Source: PHAA01 sp034927445 (GTDB lineage: Bacteria; Bacillota; Syntrophomonadia; Syntrophomonadales; Syntrophomonadaceae). Taken from it: a DNA stretch of 64,000 bases. Of this stretch, positions 1 to 9,305 are shown piece after piece. Location: positions 193,789 to 257,788 of the forward strand of contig JAYFPZ010000003.1 of assembly GCA_034927445.1 (NCBI GenBank). The letters run 5' to 3'. The translations under genes were made by a program, and so were the position numbers. Every line of letters starts with the position of its first letter. The first letter of the stretch is position 1. The notes below the pieces were generated by a model. The model made no database searches, was not told where the DNA came from, and saw only the letters and a list, made by a program, of their open reading frames with translations.

Positions 1-306
1 ATTGCTGCACATTAAAGCCTTAAATGCCCGCTATGCAGGTTCCCCGTGTTATTTTGTTAAGCTCCTTCATTATTCGCTGTAAAGAGAATAATACAATCCA
101 CCGGTCCATATAAATGATGGATCCCTGGTATTGGTCTGATAAACCCCGATAAATTCCAAGTCAGTTCTCCAATATACATCCCGCTCAAATACCCAGAGCA
201 GGCCGGAGACTAAAGTCTCCTCTACGAGTATGGGAACGGGGCTTTTTGCAGTGGGGTCAATAATACATTTAAGACGTTTCAGTTACCCTCTGCATAAATC
301 GCATAT
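1..306. other. Non-coding stretch downstream of the kinase gene
   Basis: I see no supportable gene on either strand. The only structure noted is a short hairpin at 205-220 (GGAGACT / AGTCTCC, 2-nt spacer). It lies 3' of the minus-strand kinase gene but no convincing T-tract follows it, so it is not called a terminator. Confidence 0.5.
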
Positions 307-2274
307 CTATATCCATCCTTTTTCTTTAAGCTCGCTTATTTTGGCATGGGCGGCGGATACTTCATAGCTGTTCTTATTTAAGCTGACGGTTTTTTGCAGG
401 TATTTATAGGCTTCGGTGTACTGTTTATGTTTTAGTTTGAACATGCCATATATAAAATTCGCATGGGAGCTGCCTTCGTCAAGGCGGAGGGATTCTTGAA
501 AGTTATTCTCGGCCTCGGAATAATTATCAAGCTTGTCATAAACCATGGCCAGGTTAAGATAGGTATTAGCGTCTTGACTATCGAGGCCTTTTAGTTTGGT
601 GAAAGCCAGGCGTGCCTGTTGAAAGGCGGCGTTACTGCCGGAATCACCTAGTGATTCGTATAGTTGGCCCAATTCGTAGCTGGAGCTTCCTAAATCGGTG
701 AGAATCTGGATATGATGTTCATCTATTTTTTCACCTTGAAGTAATAAATCCCGGGCGTTTTTAAGTCTAATGATCTTGTCATTACTGTTGGAGCTGGCTT
801 CACTCCAGGTACTGTACAGCCGGCCTGCGCCCAGAATATATTCGATGTTATTGGGATCAGCGGTTCTGGCTTTCGCAAAATAGCGTTCAGACTCCTGGAA
901 ATTCTTTTTAGCCAAGTTTACCTCACCATGCACATAATCAGTCACCGCACTGGTTGAGTTTTTATTCTGCTCCAATTGCTGTAATGTCTCTTCTGCTTCG
1001 GCAAATTGGTTGATACGGCAGTAACTAACCGCCAAGTCGCGCATAGCCGCTTCATAATCATCTCCCGGGATATTGGCCGAGGCTTGCAGCGATTGTTTGA
1101 AATAACTGATCGCGTTGTTATAATCTTGCTGGTCATAATAGGCTGACCCCAAAAGATAGGCGGTGGAGGCATCATTCTGGATATCTCCAGCCTGTAGCTT
1201 TTCCTTCAGGTAACTGAGCGCCTGGGAAGCCTTATTTTCTCTGAGATACAGCCGCGCCAGGTTTTTGAATCCTTCCGGATCATTCCGGTAATTCAAAGCT
1301 TCCTTAAAAGAAGCCTCGGCAGCAGCATATTTTCCTTCCGCAGTCAGTTGGATGCCTGAATTTATTTTTTGCTGGTATAGGTTCAAGGTGACATTATCTT
1401 TATGGTCAATACCGAGGGTGATGACCATACTCCCCAAAAGAATTAACCCAATACACCCAGCCAGGGAAAGTTTCTTTTTAAATACTTTCTTTTTGTAATC
1501 GCTGGTTAGTCGGTCAATGAACTTGAGATCCTTAAATAACTCTTCAGTTTTCTGGTAGCGCTGATTAGGATTCTCTTGCAGACACCTGTCGATAATATAA
1601 TCAATTCCTTCGGAAAACTGTTTATTATACTCCTTCAATCTGAGCGATTTCTTGAGTTCAAAACGCTTGCCGGTCAATACATGATAAAAAGTGGCTCCGA
1701 AGCTGTATATATCCGTTCTTTCATCGTAAATGCCATGGAATTGTTCCGGAGCTGCGTAACCCCTCGAACCAAAAGCCCCCTGGCTGGAACTGCCGCTGTT
1801 TTCCCGGGCAATACCGAAATCCACCAATTTCAGATTTAAATTTGTATCAATAATGATATTGCCTGGCTTTAGATCACTATAAATAATGGGAATTGGCTGC
1901 AGATTATGGAGATAAATGAGTATTTCCGCCAGTTGCCGGCACCATTTAATTACATTGGCCTCAGAACATAACTTTCGGTTCTCCAGAACCTGCTGCAAGC
2001 TCTGACCGGCAAAATAATCTTCAATAATGCATATACTATGGGGAGTCCTGATTACATCAACAATCCTGGGCAGATGGGGGTGATTCAAGCGTTTTAACAT
2101 TTCGGGCTCCACCATTAAGTCCACCGGTCTGTTTTTATGAATTTCGATCTCTTTAATGGCCCATTTATTGCCGACGTTAATGTTTTCAGCCAAATAGACG
2201 CTGCCCATGCCGCCTTTGCCCAGGAGGCCCAGGATGTGGTATTTTCCGAAAGCGATATCACCGATTTTCAACAT
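307..2274 (-). CDS. Membrane Hanks-type Ser/Thr protein kinase with C-terminal TPR repeats
   Basis: About 655 residues. The kinase domain spans roughly residues 10-265, with the glycine loop GKGGMGSVYLA, the ATP lysine in AIKEI (about 42), the catalytic loop YSDLKPGN (about 133; YSD replaces the usual HRD but keeps the Asp), DFG (about 153) and AAPEQF (about 175). One hydrophobic segment (about 270-290) is followed by about 360 residues of TPR-like helical repeats, probably extracytoplasmic. I prefer the ATG at 2274 over the GTG nine bases upstream, because GAGGAG sits 8 nt before the ATG but abuts the GTG. It lies 31 nt downstream of the small membrane-protein gene, likely the same transcript. 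The kinase assignment is secure; the target is not known from sequence. Confidence 0.95.
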   Translation of the reverse strand: MLKIGDIAFGKYHILGLLGKGGMGSVYLAENINVGNKWAIKEIEIHKNRPVDLMVEPEMLKRLNHPHLPRIVDVIRTPHSICIIEDYFAGQSLQQVLENRKLCSEANVIKWCRQLAEILIYLHNLQPIPIIYSDLKPGNIIIDTNLNLKLVDFGIARENSGSSSQGAFGSRGYAAPEQFHGIYDERTDIYSFGATFYHVLTGKRFELKKSLRLKEYNKQFSEGIDYIIDRCLQENPNQRYQKTEELFKDLKFIDRLTSDYKKKVFKKKLSLAGCIGLILLGSMVITLGIDHKDNVTLNLYQQKINSGIQLTAEGKYAAAEASFKEALNYRNDPEGFKNLARLYLRENKASQALSYLKEKLQAGDIQNDASTAYLLGSAYYDQQDYNNAISYFKQSLQASANIPGDDYEAAMRDLAVSYCRINQFAEAEETLQQLEQNKNSTSAVTDYVHGEVNLAKKNFQESERYFAKARTADPNNIEYILGAGRLYSTWSEASSNSNDKIIRLKNARDLLLQGEKIDEHHIQILTDLGSSSYELGQLYESLGDSGSNAAFQQARLAFTKLKGLDSQDANTYLNLAMVYDKLDNYSEAENNFQESLRLDEGSSHANFIYGMFKLKHKQYTEAYKYLQKTVSLNKNSYEVSAAHAKISELKEKGWI

Positions 2275-2305
2275 GGATTTCACTCCTCAATTAACACTAT
2301 GTTCA

Positions 2306-2764
2306 TCATCCATCTATCAGGGTTACCGTCTCATCTTGGCCGGGTTTTGCTTTTTTTTCAGGTGATATTTCTAAGCCGCCTAGCGTAACAGTTGCATCGA
2401 GTCTGTTATCCATCAGCACCGTTTCATCCTGGTTAATCTGATAATCCGGCACCATATTATTCATATCCGCGGTTGAAACAAGGTGGGGTTGAAATGGCAC
2501 ATTGGCTATGCGAGCTGGCAATATTCGCGCATTTTGAGTGGTTTCCATGATCTGTCTGCTCAGGTCGGCAGCAGCTTCCACTTCCTGTTCCTGTTTTTCA
2601 TTAAGGTATAGTTTTATCCCCCATAGAATGCCGGTTAGAATCATCATAATCCCGACCGCCATTAAAAGGTAGGAAGGTAAATAATCAGATAGGTTCTGGG
2701 CTTGCAGTCCCCAACTATATATGGTTTTATTACCTATTGCTTCTATTAATTGTACTTCTAGCAC
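2306..2764 (-). CDS. Small single-pass membrane protein with repeated TV(T/L) motifs
   Basis: No family recognised. About 152 residues from a GTG at 2764, chosen because AAAGGAG (2773-2779) lies 8 nt upstream; longer starts lack a ribosome site. One transmembrane segment near residues 30-52 (SYLLMAVGIMMILTGILWGI) is followed by an acidic, glutamine-rich cytoplasmic-type tail. The tail ends with three similar short motifs, ETVLM, ATVTLG and ETVTL. Such threonine-containing motifs beside a Ser/Thr kinase and an FHA gene suggest, as inference only, kinase phosphorylation and recognition by FHA. It is the first gene of the kinase operon and is divergent from the FHA regulator. Confidence 0.75.
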   Translation of the reverse strand: MLEVQLIEAIGNKTIYSWGLQAQNLSDYLPSYLLMAVGIMMILTGILWGIKLYLNEKQEQEVEAAADLSRQIMETTQNARILPARIANVPFQPHLVSTADMNNMVPDYQINQDETVLMDNRLDATVTLGGLEISPEKKAKPGQDETVTLIDG

Positions 2765-2874
2765 AATTCCCGCTCCTTTATAAAAACTCTGGATTTTTTT
2801 CAATTTATTTCTACAAATCTATAAATTATTTCTGCATTTTCTCTTTAATTCCTTTTATTTCTATATACATATAT

Positions 2875-2899
2875 TTGTATATACAATATATGGTATAAT
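2875..2899 (+). promoter_or_regulatory. Extended -10 promoter for the FHA regulator gene
   Basis: TGGTATAAT at 2891-2899 is an extended -10 element. A -35 is weak: TTGTAT at 2875-2880 is only 13 nt away. It is in an AT-rich divergent region and about 40 nt upstream of the chosen start codon at 2939. Confidence 0.6.
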
Positions 2900-2938
2900 A
2901 TTCTGAAATATTTTATGGCTCGTCGTGGAGGGTTAAGC

Positions 2939-3634
2939 ATGGAACCAAGTGCAATTTTAATCATTGAACAGGGTGAGCCCCATTCTGCCAATACCGAAAT
3001 CATCCTTAATGCTAAAGAGATGATCATAGGTCGTCCCTGGCGCGCCAACCATCCCGATATAGCCTTAACCAATCCTCAAATATCCCGCCGGCATGCGGTT
3101 ATAAAGTTTGAAGATGGTTATTATTTTATTACCGACCTGGCGTCCAAACATGGTACAAAAGTCAACAACATTGCTCTGGAACCTCATCAACCATTTTCGC
3201 TTTGTCATGGCGACTCTATTGACCTTGCCAGAGGCTCAGCTTTCATGACATTTAAGAGTTTATTCGAATCCGAAAATGATGATACTACCATTGACTTAGT
3301 TAAATACAATACGATGCAGTCTCTTGTTTCGCCAGCCGGATTAAACATTAACGTAGCCCGCCGCGAAGTATTATTGGATAATCGGCCCTTAAACCTTTCC
3401 GGTAAGGATCTGGAGTTATTGCTGCAACTGTATATGAATCGTAATAAAGCGGTAAGTTATGATAATATAAGGCGGACGGTATGGCCTGAACGCCCTGTGT
3501 CTGTTCACAATAATATTCCCGACGTCGGCAGTGATGAGATAAACGCCTTGGTTTATCGTTTGCGCAAACGCCTGGGGCATTATGGTTCGCTTATCGTTAC
3601 CATACCTCGATTTGGTTATCGTTTGGATCTATAA
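2939..3634 (+). CDS. FHA domain plus C-terminal winged-helix regulator
   Basis: About 231 residues. The N-terminal FHA domain (about residues 20-90) shows IIGRPW, ISRRHAVI and the HGTKVNN turn, the phosphothreonine-binding signatures. The C-terminal part (about 130-231) reads as an OmpR/PhoB-type winged helix, ending with the motif IPRFGYRLDL typical of the wing. The order FHA then winged helix is the reverse of EmbR. The start at 2939 is preferred to the ATG at 2915 because GGAGGG (2927-2932) lies 6 nt before it. It is divergent from the kinase operon, so it probably reads kinase phosphorylation and binds DNA. An internal DDTTIDL stretch is a possible phosphosite. Confidence 0.85.
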   Translation: MEPSAILIIEQGEPHSANTEIILNAKEMIIGRPWRANHPDIALTNPQISRRHAVIKFEDGYYFITDLASKHGTKVNNIALEPHQPFSLCHGDSIDLARGSAFMTFKSLFESENDDTTIDLVKYNTMQSLVSPAGLNINVARREVLLDNRPLNLSGKDLELLLQLYMNRNKAVSYDNIRRTVWPERPVSVHNNIPDVGSDEINALVYRLRKRLGHYGSLIVTIPRFGYRLDL

Positions 3635-3741
3635 ACGCATCCTTACTTATTACATAATAGAATGATACGAAATTCCAATTCAAAATAGCATGGTGAAGCC
3701 CTGATATTTAGATGATATTTCCATGACAACCGAATTATTTG

Positions 3742-3774
3742 TACAAAAAAAGGGAGGCTTTTACGCTTCCCTTT
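3742..3774 (-). terminator. Intrinsic terminator after the FAD/Fe-S oxidoreductase gene
   Basis: Read on the minus strand, a 10-bp stem (AAAGGGAAGC with GCCTCCCTTT, one wobble) with a 6-nt loop is followed by a seven-T run. It lies about 44 nt past the stop codon at 3818. Confidence 0.8.
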
Positions 3775-3817
3775 CGCATATTGAGTTGATAACCTCAAGC
3801 TTTTACCAATTGTACTG

Positions 3818-6800
3818 TTATGCCGAGCGCAGATAAGCGACCATCTTGGGCATAAAATAGGGAATAATTTCGTTCAGCATTTTCGGCATTAATACCTCCA
3901 TGGTCTTCGGCATCAAAGCGGGCATCTGCTCCGCCATATAATCCGGCATGGGAATAGCCTTCCCGACCAGCTCCAACATCTTCGGCAGAACCTTGGGCAT
4001 CATATCCGGCAGGAGCTTGGGGAAGAGAGCCGGCATTACCCCGCTCATCATTGTTATCATGGGTTCTTTAAAGACATCGGGTGATTTTATAACCATGTTC
4101 ATCATGCTCTTGTACATATCCGGCATGGCCTCGATCAATTCCGGTATCATTTCGGCCATCATAGCAGCCATTCCCCAGGGTGTCATTATGCGAATCATTG
4201 CTTCGAATACCGCCCATTTCTCATCAATAACCGTATCGGACTCCGGCACCTGATGCCCCATCGCTTCAGCTGCCAGAGTGGCCAGATCTTTAATCTCAAT
4301 CGGGAGATTTCTCAAGTCCCGGGAGCGTTTAAGCTGAACCCGGCAGCAGGGACAGGCGGTTATTAAGGTGTCGGCGCCGGTGTCAATTGCCTCCTGTACC
4401 CGAATAGCGCCTATCTCCTCGGCTACATCCGGATCGGCCACCAGGGTCAACACCGACCCGCAGCAGTGAGCATCGTATTTATTAAACCGCATCTCCCGAA
4501 AATTGGAACCGGGTATGGCATTGATCAGAGTACGCGGCCCTTCAAATTTCACTCCGGCGCGCCCCATATGACAGGGGTCATGATAGGTCACCTTCCTGCC
4601 AATATCGTTGGGCAGACTAAAGGCCCCCGCATTAATCCGCTCGGCCAGCACGTCGGCATAATGCATGGCATGGAAGGGGTAGTCAACTCCATGTTCTTCG
4701 GCCCAATGGCGGTAATAAACCTCCCAAACCAGCCAGCAGGCCGGGCAGGTGGTAATTACTTTGGTGGCGCCGGTTTTTTTCATGCCCTCTATATTTTTCC
4801 TCGCGGTTTCATCGAATACTTCCCAGCGTCCGGCTACCAGCATGGGGATACCGCAGCATTGCTCCTCCTTACCCATATAAGCATAGTCAATGCCGGCGTC
4901 CTTTAATAACAGGGCCGCTGATTGGGCCACATCCTGCTCTACAAAGGATGAAGTACAACCCGGGAAAAAAGCATAATCCGCTTTTGCTTTGATGCTGGGT
5001 CTTATTGCATCAGTTATCCAACCATCCCGGTTGCTGGCATAACCCGCCCAGATATTGCCCTGCTGACGCATGGTGTTGACCATGATCTCAAAGGGCGGGA
5101 AGGTGCGATAACCGCGCCCGTCAATCAATTCTCCGCGCAGCTTGAGCCAGGATGACTCATTGGGCAAATCCAGCTGGCAGGTGCGGTTGCACATCTCACA
5201 GGTGGTACAGGCCAAAAAGGTATCAACCGCCCGCTGGTCAAATTCGGCTTCGCCCTCCATTATCATCTTCAGATAGGTCCATTTACCGCGGGGTGACTGG
5301 GACTCCCAACCCCGGCCATAATACTGGTCGCAGTGATCTACACAGTAGCCGCACTGGGAGCAGGCATAAGCGTACCAGGCTACATCGCCGGGGATACCCT
5401 TTTTCTCCTGAAATACCTCACCGCTTTCTCTGCCCTTGGCCCAGTTGCCAAAGATGCGAACCAGCGGCTCCATGGCGCTGGCCAGCTTAAGCCCCCCGGA
5501 GACCAGGGTTCCGTCCATAACCTTGCCCGGATTCATAAGCCCTTCCGGGTCCGCCTTCTGTTTGTAATTGACCAGCTTTTCCAGGTGTTCCTGGCCCAGC
5601 ACCTCCCGGGCCAACCCGGTAAAATATAATCCGGTCGCATAAGGACGTCCGCCATGCTTTTGCGCAACTTTTAGAGCGGTTAAAGATAATCCAAATGCCA
5701 TATTGAAATTGAATTTTCTTTCATCATGCGGAATAAAGCCTAAAAGCACAATCTCGCGCCGGTTGGTTGCAAACCCTTCTAAAATGAAGGGGTGGTTGAT
5801 ACCTCCGGCTGTTTCCTCAATAACCTGAGTCAGACTTTCAACCGGAACCACAACCTCACTGGGAATAAGTGAAGGAGCAATCCTTTTAGCCCGCATCGGC
5901 TCAAAACGGGCGTCCCATTCATGCCGGGCGATTTCCTGGCTTAATACCTCTCCCTCGTTTCTGGCCGCCAGCCCTAAAACATCATCCAGGAGTATATCAC
6001 AGCGCTCAGCGGTACAAGCCAATAGCACGATATATTTTTCCGGCAGCATTATTCGGTGGTTGTCTACGGCCGGGCGTCCGTGGTGCAGATGCGGCGGCAG
6101 TTTATTCTTCATTCTGGCTGCCTCCGGGTTGATAAAGGTAACCGACCATAACGGTACTCTGCGATCATATAAGCCAGTAATAAAAGCCGCCATGCTTACT
6201 GCATCATTGAATGCAACCGCATTGATATGCATAGGCTTTAACGGTTTTACCCGCAGTATTACCTGACTGATAAACCCGGTAATTCCGTTAGCTTCGCTGA
6301 CAAGATCCAGGTCCCTGCCGACGAGTTCAATTACCTTACCATCAACCTGCACCAATCGCGCTGAAACCACGTTGTCTTTAAAATATCCATATTCATAACT
6401 GCCTATACCGGCTCCCCCCTGAGCCAGCCATCCCCCAACGGTAGAAGAGGGAGCGCTGGTGGGATACAAAGCCAGGGTTAATCCCTTCTGGTTAAGATGA
6501 TATTCCAGTTCGTTCCACACAACCCCCGGTTCGACCGCGGCGCTTCTTGCCTCAGCGTTTATTTCTATTATTTTTTTCATGCGGTTGAATTCGACTACCA
6601 GTCCCCCTTCAACCGGCAGCACACCTCCATAGCCTGAGGTCGCCTTTCCGCGTGGAGTAAGTCTGATCTTTTCCTCGCGGGCCAAATTAACCAGATCAAT
6701 TAATTCCTCTTCGGTCTGCGGCTGAATAATTCCATCCGGTACGGGATTGCCTACCAAAGGCTGAATAAGCGAAGGCATTACCCCCATATCATGGGCGTAG

Positions 6801-6886
6801 ATTTTACGTTCCAATTCATCGAAGGTTACTCTGGTTCCCCAACGGTCGGTCAGTGATTTCTTTATTTGGTCCTTTATTTTAGGCAT
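3818..6886 (-). CDS. FAD-linked oxidase fused to 4Fe-4S/CCG reductase, with Met-rich tail
   Basis: A 1022-residue GlcD-GlcF-like fusion. Residues about 40-215 form the PCMH-type FAD-binding domain and about 220-455 the FAD-oxidase C domain. Two 4Fe-4S motifs follow, CSQCGYCVDHC (about 509) and CTTCEMCNRTC (about 560), then two cysteine-rich CCG domains (CCGIP about 677, CCGSV about 808). Family members oxidise 2-hydroxyacids (glycolate, lactate) or act as electron-transfer oxidoreductases; the substrate cannot be read here. The last 130 residues or so (893-1022) are unusual: 27 methionines with repeated MPK/MPxL motifs. The gene stands alone, with GGGGGGG upstream of ATG 6886 and its own terminator. 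Confidence 0.9.
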   Translation of the reverse strand: MPKIKDQIKKSLTDRWGTRVTFDELERKIYAHDMGVMPSLIQPLVGNPVPDGIIQPQTEEELIDLVNLAREEKIRLTPRGKATSGYGGVLPVEGGLVVEFNRMKKIIEINAEARSAAVEPGVVWNELEYHLNQKGLTLALYPTSAPSSTVGGWLAQGGAGIGSYEYGYFKDNVVSARLVQVDGKVIELVGRDLDLVSEANGITGFISQVILRVKPLKPMHINAVAFNDAVSMAAFITGLYDRRVPLWSVTFINPEAARMKNKLPPHLHHGRPAVDNHRIMLPEKYIVLLACTAERCDILLDDVLGLAARNEGEVLSQEIARHEWDARFEPMRAKRIAPSLIPSEVVVPVESLTQVIEETAGGINHPFILEGFATNRREIVLLGFIPHDERKFNFNMAFGLSLTALKVAQKHGGRPYATGLYFTGLAREVLGQEHLEKLVNYKQKADPEGLMNPGKVMDGTLVSGGLKLASAMEPLVRIFGNWAKGRESGEVFQEKKGIPGDVAWYAYACSQCGYCVDHCDQYYGRGWESQSPRGKWTYLKMIMEGEAEFDQRAVDTFLACTTCEMCNRTCQLDLPNESSWLKLRGELIDGRGYRTFPPFEIMVNTMRQQGNIWAGYASNRDGWITDAIRPSIKAKADYAFFPGCTSSFVEQDVAQSAALLLKDAGIDYAYMGKEEQCCGIPMLVAGRWEVFDETARKNIEGMKKTGATKVITTCPACWLVWEVYYRHWAEEHGVDYPFHAMHYADVLAERINAGAFSLPNDIGRKVTYHDPCHMGRAGVKFEGPRTLINAIPGSNFREMRFNKYDAHCCGSVLTLVADPDVAEEIGAIRVQEAIDTGADTLITACPCCRVQLKRSRDLRNLPIEIKDLATLAAEAMGHQVPESDTVIDEKWAVFEAMIRIMTPWGMAAMMAEMIPELIEAMPDMYKSMMNMVIKSPDVFKEPMITMMSGVMPALFPKLLPDMMPKVLPKMLELVGKAIPMPDYMAEQMPALMPKTMEVLMPKMLNEIIPYFMPKMVAYLRSA

Positions 6887-7168
6887 TTATTATACCCCCC
6901 CTTGGTATATTTACGTTTATTATAACACAGGCGGATAAAATTAATAGGGGTTAAAAAAGAAAAGTTAAGGCGGCGGGCGGATAAAATTTAAGCCGTTGCT
7001 GTAAAATTCAAGCGAGGATTCAAATATATCGTCAAGTATACTGTATAATGGCAGTAAAATAGGGATCTTGGCCCAACTACATCTATTTTTGTAAAAGCGC
7101 AGATGTTAGAACATGAATACTGTCTGCTTTTTTCTCAACCCGGAAAGAACGATAGACGCGGGTTCGCT

Positions 7169-7270
7169 GGGCTCACAAACTAAGGTTGCAGCGATATCTT
7201 GGCTATTCTGCCTTTTATCCTTCACTGCTCTGTCTGTGTCTTTCATATAAGTCCGCGTTCGTCCGCGTCT
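7169..7270. repeat. Dispersed intergenic repeat, copy A1
   Basis: About 100 nt beginning GGGCTCACAAACTAA and ending near GTCCGCGTCTAA. It matches copy A2 (24793-24896) almost throughout, including the block GCCTTTTATCCTTCACTG and the block TTCATATAAGTCCGCG. The remainder of the 6887-7276 intergenic region shows no gene. A shorter, more diverged relative occurs at 23814-23930. Confidence 0.75.
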
Positions 7271-7276
7271 AACTGT

Positions 7277-8992
7277 TTAATTAAATTGCAGAATACCCCG
7301 GCTTATATCCTTAAAGATCGGGGCGCAGTTCTCCGAACCTGAGCTGCCCTCCTCTGACATGACCACAATAGCCCAGCGCGGGTTTTGGGCCGGTAAATAG
7401 CCGGCAAACCAAGTATTCAGTATTTCTTCGCCTGCGTCATCCATTCTTCCGGTTTGGCAGGTAGCGGTTTTGCCTGCTACCTGTACCTCGGGAATGGCTG
7501 CGGTTTTGCCGGTTCCCTCCATTACGGTTTTTTCCATAAGCTGCCGTACTTTGGCCGCGGTGGCGGGAGATATCACCTGAAGCCCTTGACCTTGCGTCAG
7601 GCTGCTGCGGTTGCCCTTCTGGTCGACGGTATAGCGCACCAGGGCGGGAGGCGCCCAAACGCCGCCATCAGCTACGGTGGAAAGCAGCGAGGCAATCTGC
7701 ACCGGACTTACCATTACTCCCTGCTGTCCCAGGGAAGCATTGCCGAGGGCCGGTTCGCCCCCGTCGATTTTTACATAAGTTCCGATAGGGCCAGGGTCAT
7801 ATCCTATTATGGTCTCGTCGGTGAGATGCATCTGATCGACATAATTTAGTATTCTCGACCGGCCCAGGCGCAAACCAACTTTAATGAAGGTGGGATTGCA
7901 GGAATTGGCAAAAGCCGAGGCAAAGGTCAATGAACCATGTCCTTCCTCTTTCCAGCAGTTGATGGTTACCTGGTCATTGAAAACATATTTCCCGGTGCAT
8001 GTAAACGGCTCATCCATTGTGACTATACCCTCTTCCAGGGCTGCGCTGCCGAGAAGTATCTTGAACAAAGACCCGGGATTATACCTGCTTAAAGCCCGGT
8101 TGATAAGAGTGCTGCGGTTGTCAAAAGCAATAATGTCATTTATTTGATCGGGATTAAAAGTGGGGCGGCTGGCCATGGCCAGAATCTCTTTGCTATGAAC
8201 ATCCATAACCACTACGGCTCCCTTGAGCACTCTGTCATTCATGGCCGCTTCAACCACGTCCTGAATGCGCTTGTCAATAGTCAGGACCACCGATCCCCCC
8301 TGGTCCGGATTGCTTTTTAATTTGCCATTCAAGCCTTCAATAGGTTTACCGCGGGCATCAAAGACCGATACCAATTCCCGGGAAGAAGAACTCCCCTGCA
8401 AAATATGGTCATAGGTCTTTTCAATACCTGATTTGCCTTCACTCTTGGCCCCTTTGCCGGCATAGCCCAGCAAATGCGCGCAGTAGCCGTCGTCACGGTA
8501 GCGGTTTATTACCGGTGCAACTACCAGCCCCTCCACTTGAGCAGCATCGACAGCCTCGATTTCCTGGGGGCTCAAATTATCATCAAGGCGGACAAACTGA
8601 CTGCCTGAACTATTTTTTAATCGGGTCAGTATTTCCTCCTGATCCTTATTTTTTAATATGTGAGACAAAAAGAGGGCTAAATCCTGCCAGCGTTTTTCCT
8701 GATCACTTTCATCCGCTTCCTGACCGGTGTTTATGTCTGCCTCCCGGGCTACCAATCCGGGCAGGCAATAAGCGGCACTGGATGTACGTGTATTGGTTAA
8801 CGGTACCAGATTACGGTCCAGTATGTCTCCCCGGCGGTAATCCTCCAGCTCGATCGGCTGGCTGCGCATGGACACAGCCGCCCGGCTGATTTCCTCGCCC
8901 TTGACGATCTGATAATAAAAGATTCGGCCCAGCAGAGCCAGAAACATGGCCAGCAATAAGCCCATAAGCAGTATCAAGCGGTTTTGGGACAT
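7277..8992 (-). CDS. Class B penicillin-binding protein (FtsI/PBP2/SpoVD-type transpeptidase)
   Basis: 571 residues with an N-terminal membrane anchor (about 5-27), a dimerisation region starting near RGDILDRN, and a transpeptidase domain from about 235. The active-site motifs are SLFK (Ser308, Lys311) and SCN (364-366). The third motif reads KTA (508-510) instead of the usual KTG. Members cross-link peptidoglycan on the outer face of the membrane in septation, elongation or spore cortex formation; which role applies here is unclear. GGGGGG lies 7 nt before ATG 8992. It is the last gene of the mltG-U32-DUF4911 run, about 100 nt after DUF4911. Confidence 0.9.
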   Translation of the reverse strand: MSQNRLILLMGLLLAMFLALLGRIFYYQIVKGEEISRAAVSMRSQPIELEDYRRGDILDRNLVPLTNTRTSSAAYCLPGLVAREADINTGQEADESDQEKRWQDLALFLSHILKNKDQEEILTRLKNSSGSQFVRLDDNLSPQEIEAVDAAQVEGLVVAPVINRYRDDGYCAHLLGYAGKGAKSEGKSGIEKTYDHILQGSSSSRELVSVFDARGKPIEGLNGKLKSNPDQGGSVVLTIDKRIQDVVEAAMNDRVLKGAVVVMDVHSKEILAMASRPTFNPDQINDIIAFDNRSTLINRALSRYNPGSLFKILLGSAALEEGIVTMDEPFTCTGKYVFNDQVTINCWKEEGHGSLTFASAFANSCNPTFIKVGLRLGRSRILNYVDQMHLTDETIIGYDPGPIGTYVKIDGGEPALGNASLGQQGVMVSPVQIASLLSTVADGGVWAPPALVRYTVDQKGNRSSLTQGQGLQVISPATAAKVRQLMEKTVMEGTGKTAAIPEVQVAGKTATCQTGRMDDAGEEILNTWFAGYLPAQNPRWAIVVMSEEGSSGSENCAPIFKDISRGILQFN

Positions 8993-9092
8993 AGTTTAAC
9001 CCCCCTGCAGCTCAACGTACTTTAAACCTCAATCCAATGTTCGCGCGGAAAGTTCTCGGTGTACTAAATATCTTTGGCTGCCGGGGGGCTAT

Positions 9093-9305
9093 TTATACTG
9101 TTTCATCTTCAATTATAATCTCAAAAGGCAGGTTATTCAGAATATCCATCACCTCCGCCCATGTATCCCGGGTTACCCGTATAACTACCCTTCCCACGGC
9201 TTGATCCAGGGTAGACACGATGCCCAGATTGTCATAGGCTTCAATCAGTTTGGTCAGTATATCAATATGATTCGGGTTGATTAAGGCATAAATCTCATCT
9301 TTCAT
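9093..9305 (-). CDS. DUF4911 family protein
   Basis: 70 residues, small alpha/beta protein matching my recollection of DUF4911, which commonly follows U32 peptidase genes in Clostridia. The start overlaps the end of the U32 gene by 11 nt, suggesting translational coupling. No catalytic motif is visible and its function is unknown; the context hints at tRNA modification or cell-wall housekeeping. Confidence 0.75.
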   Translation of the reverse strand: MKDEIYALINPNHIDILTKLIEAYDNLGIVSTLDQAVGRVVIRVTRDTWAEVMDILNNLPFEIIIEDETV

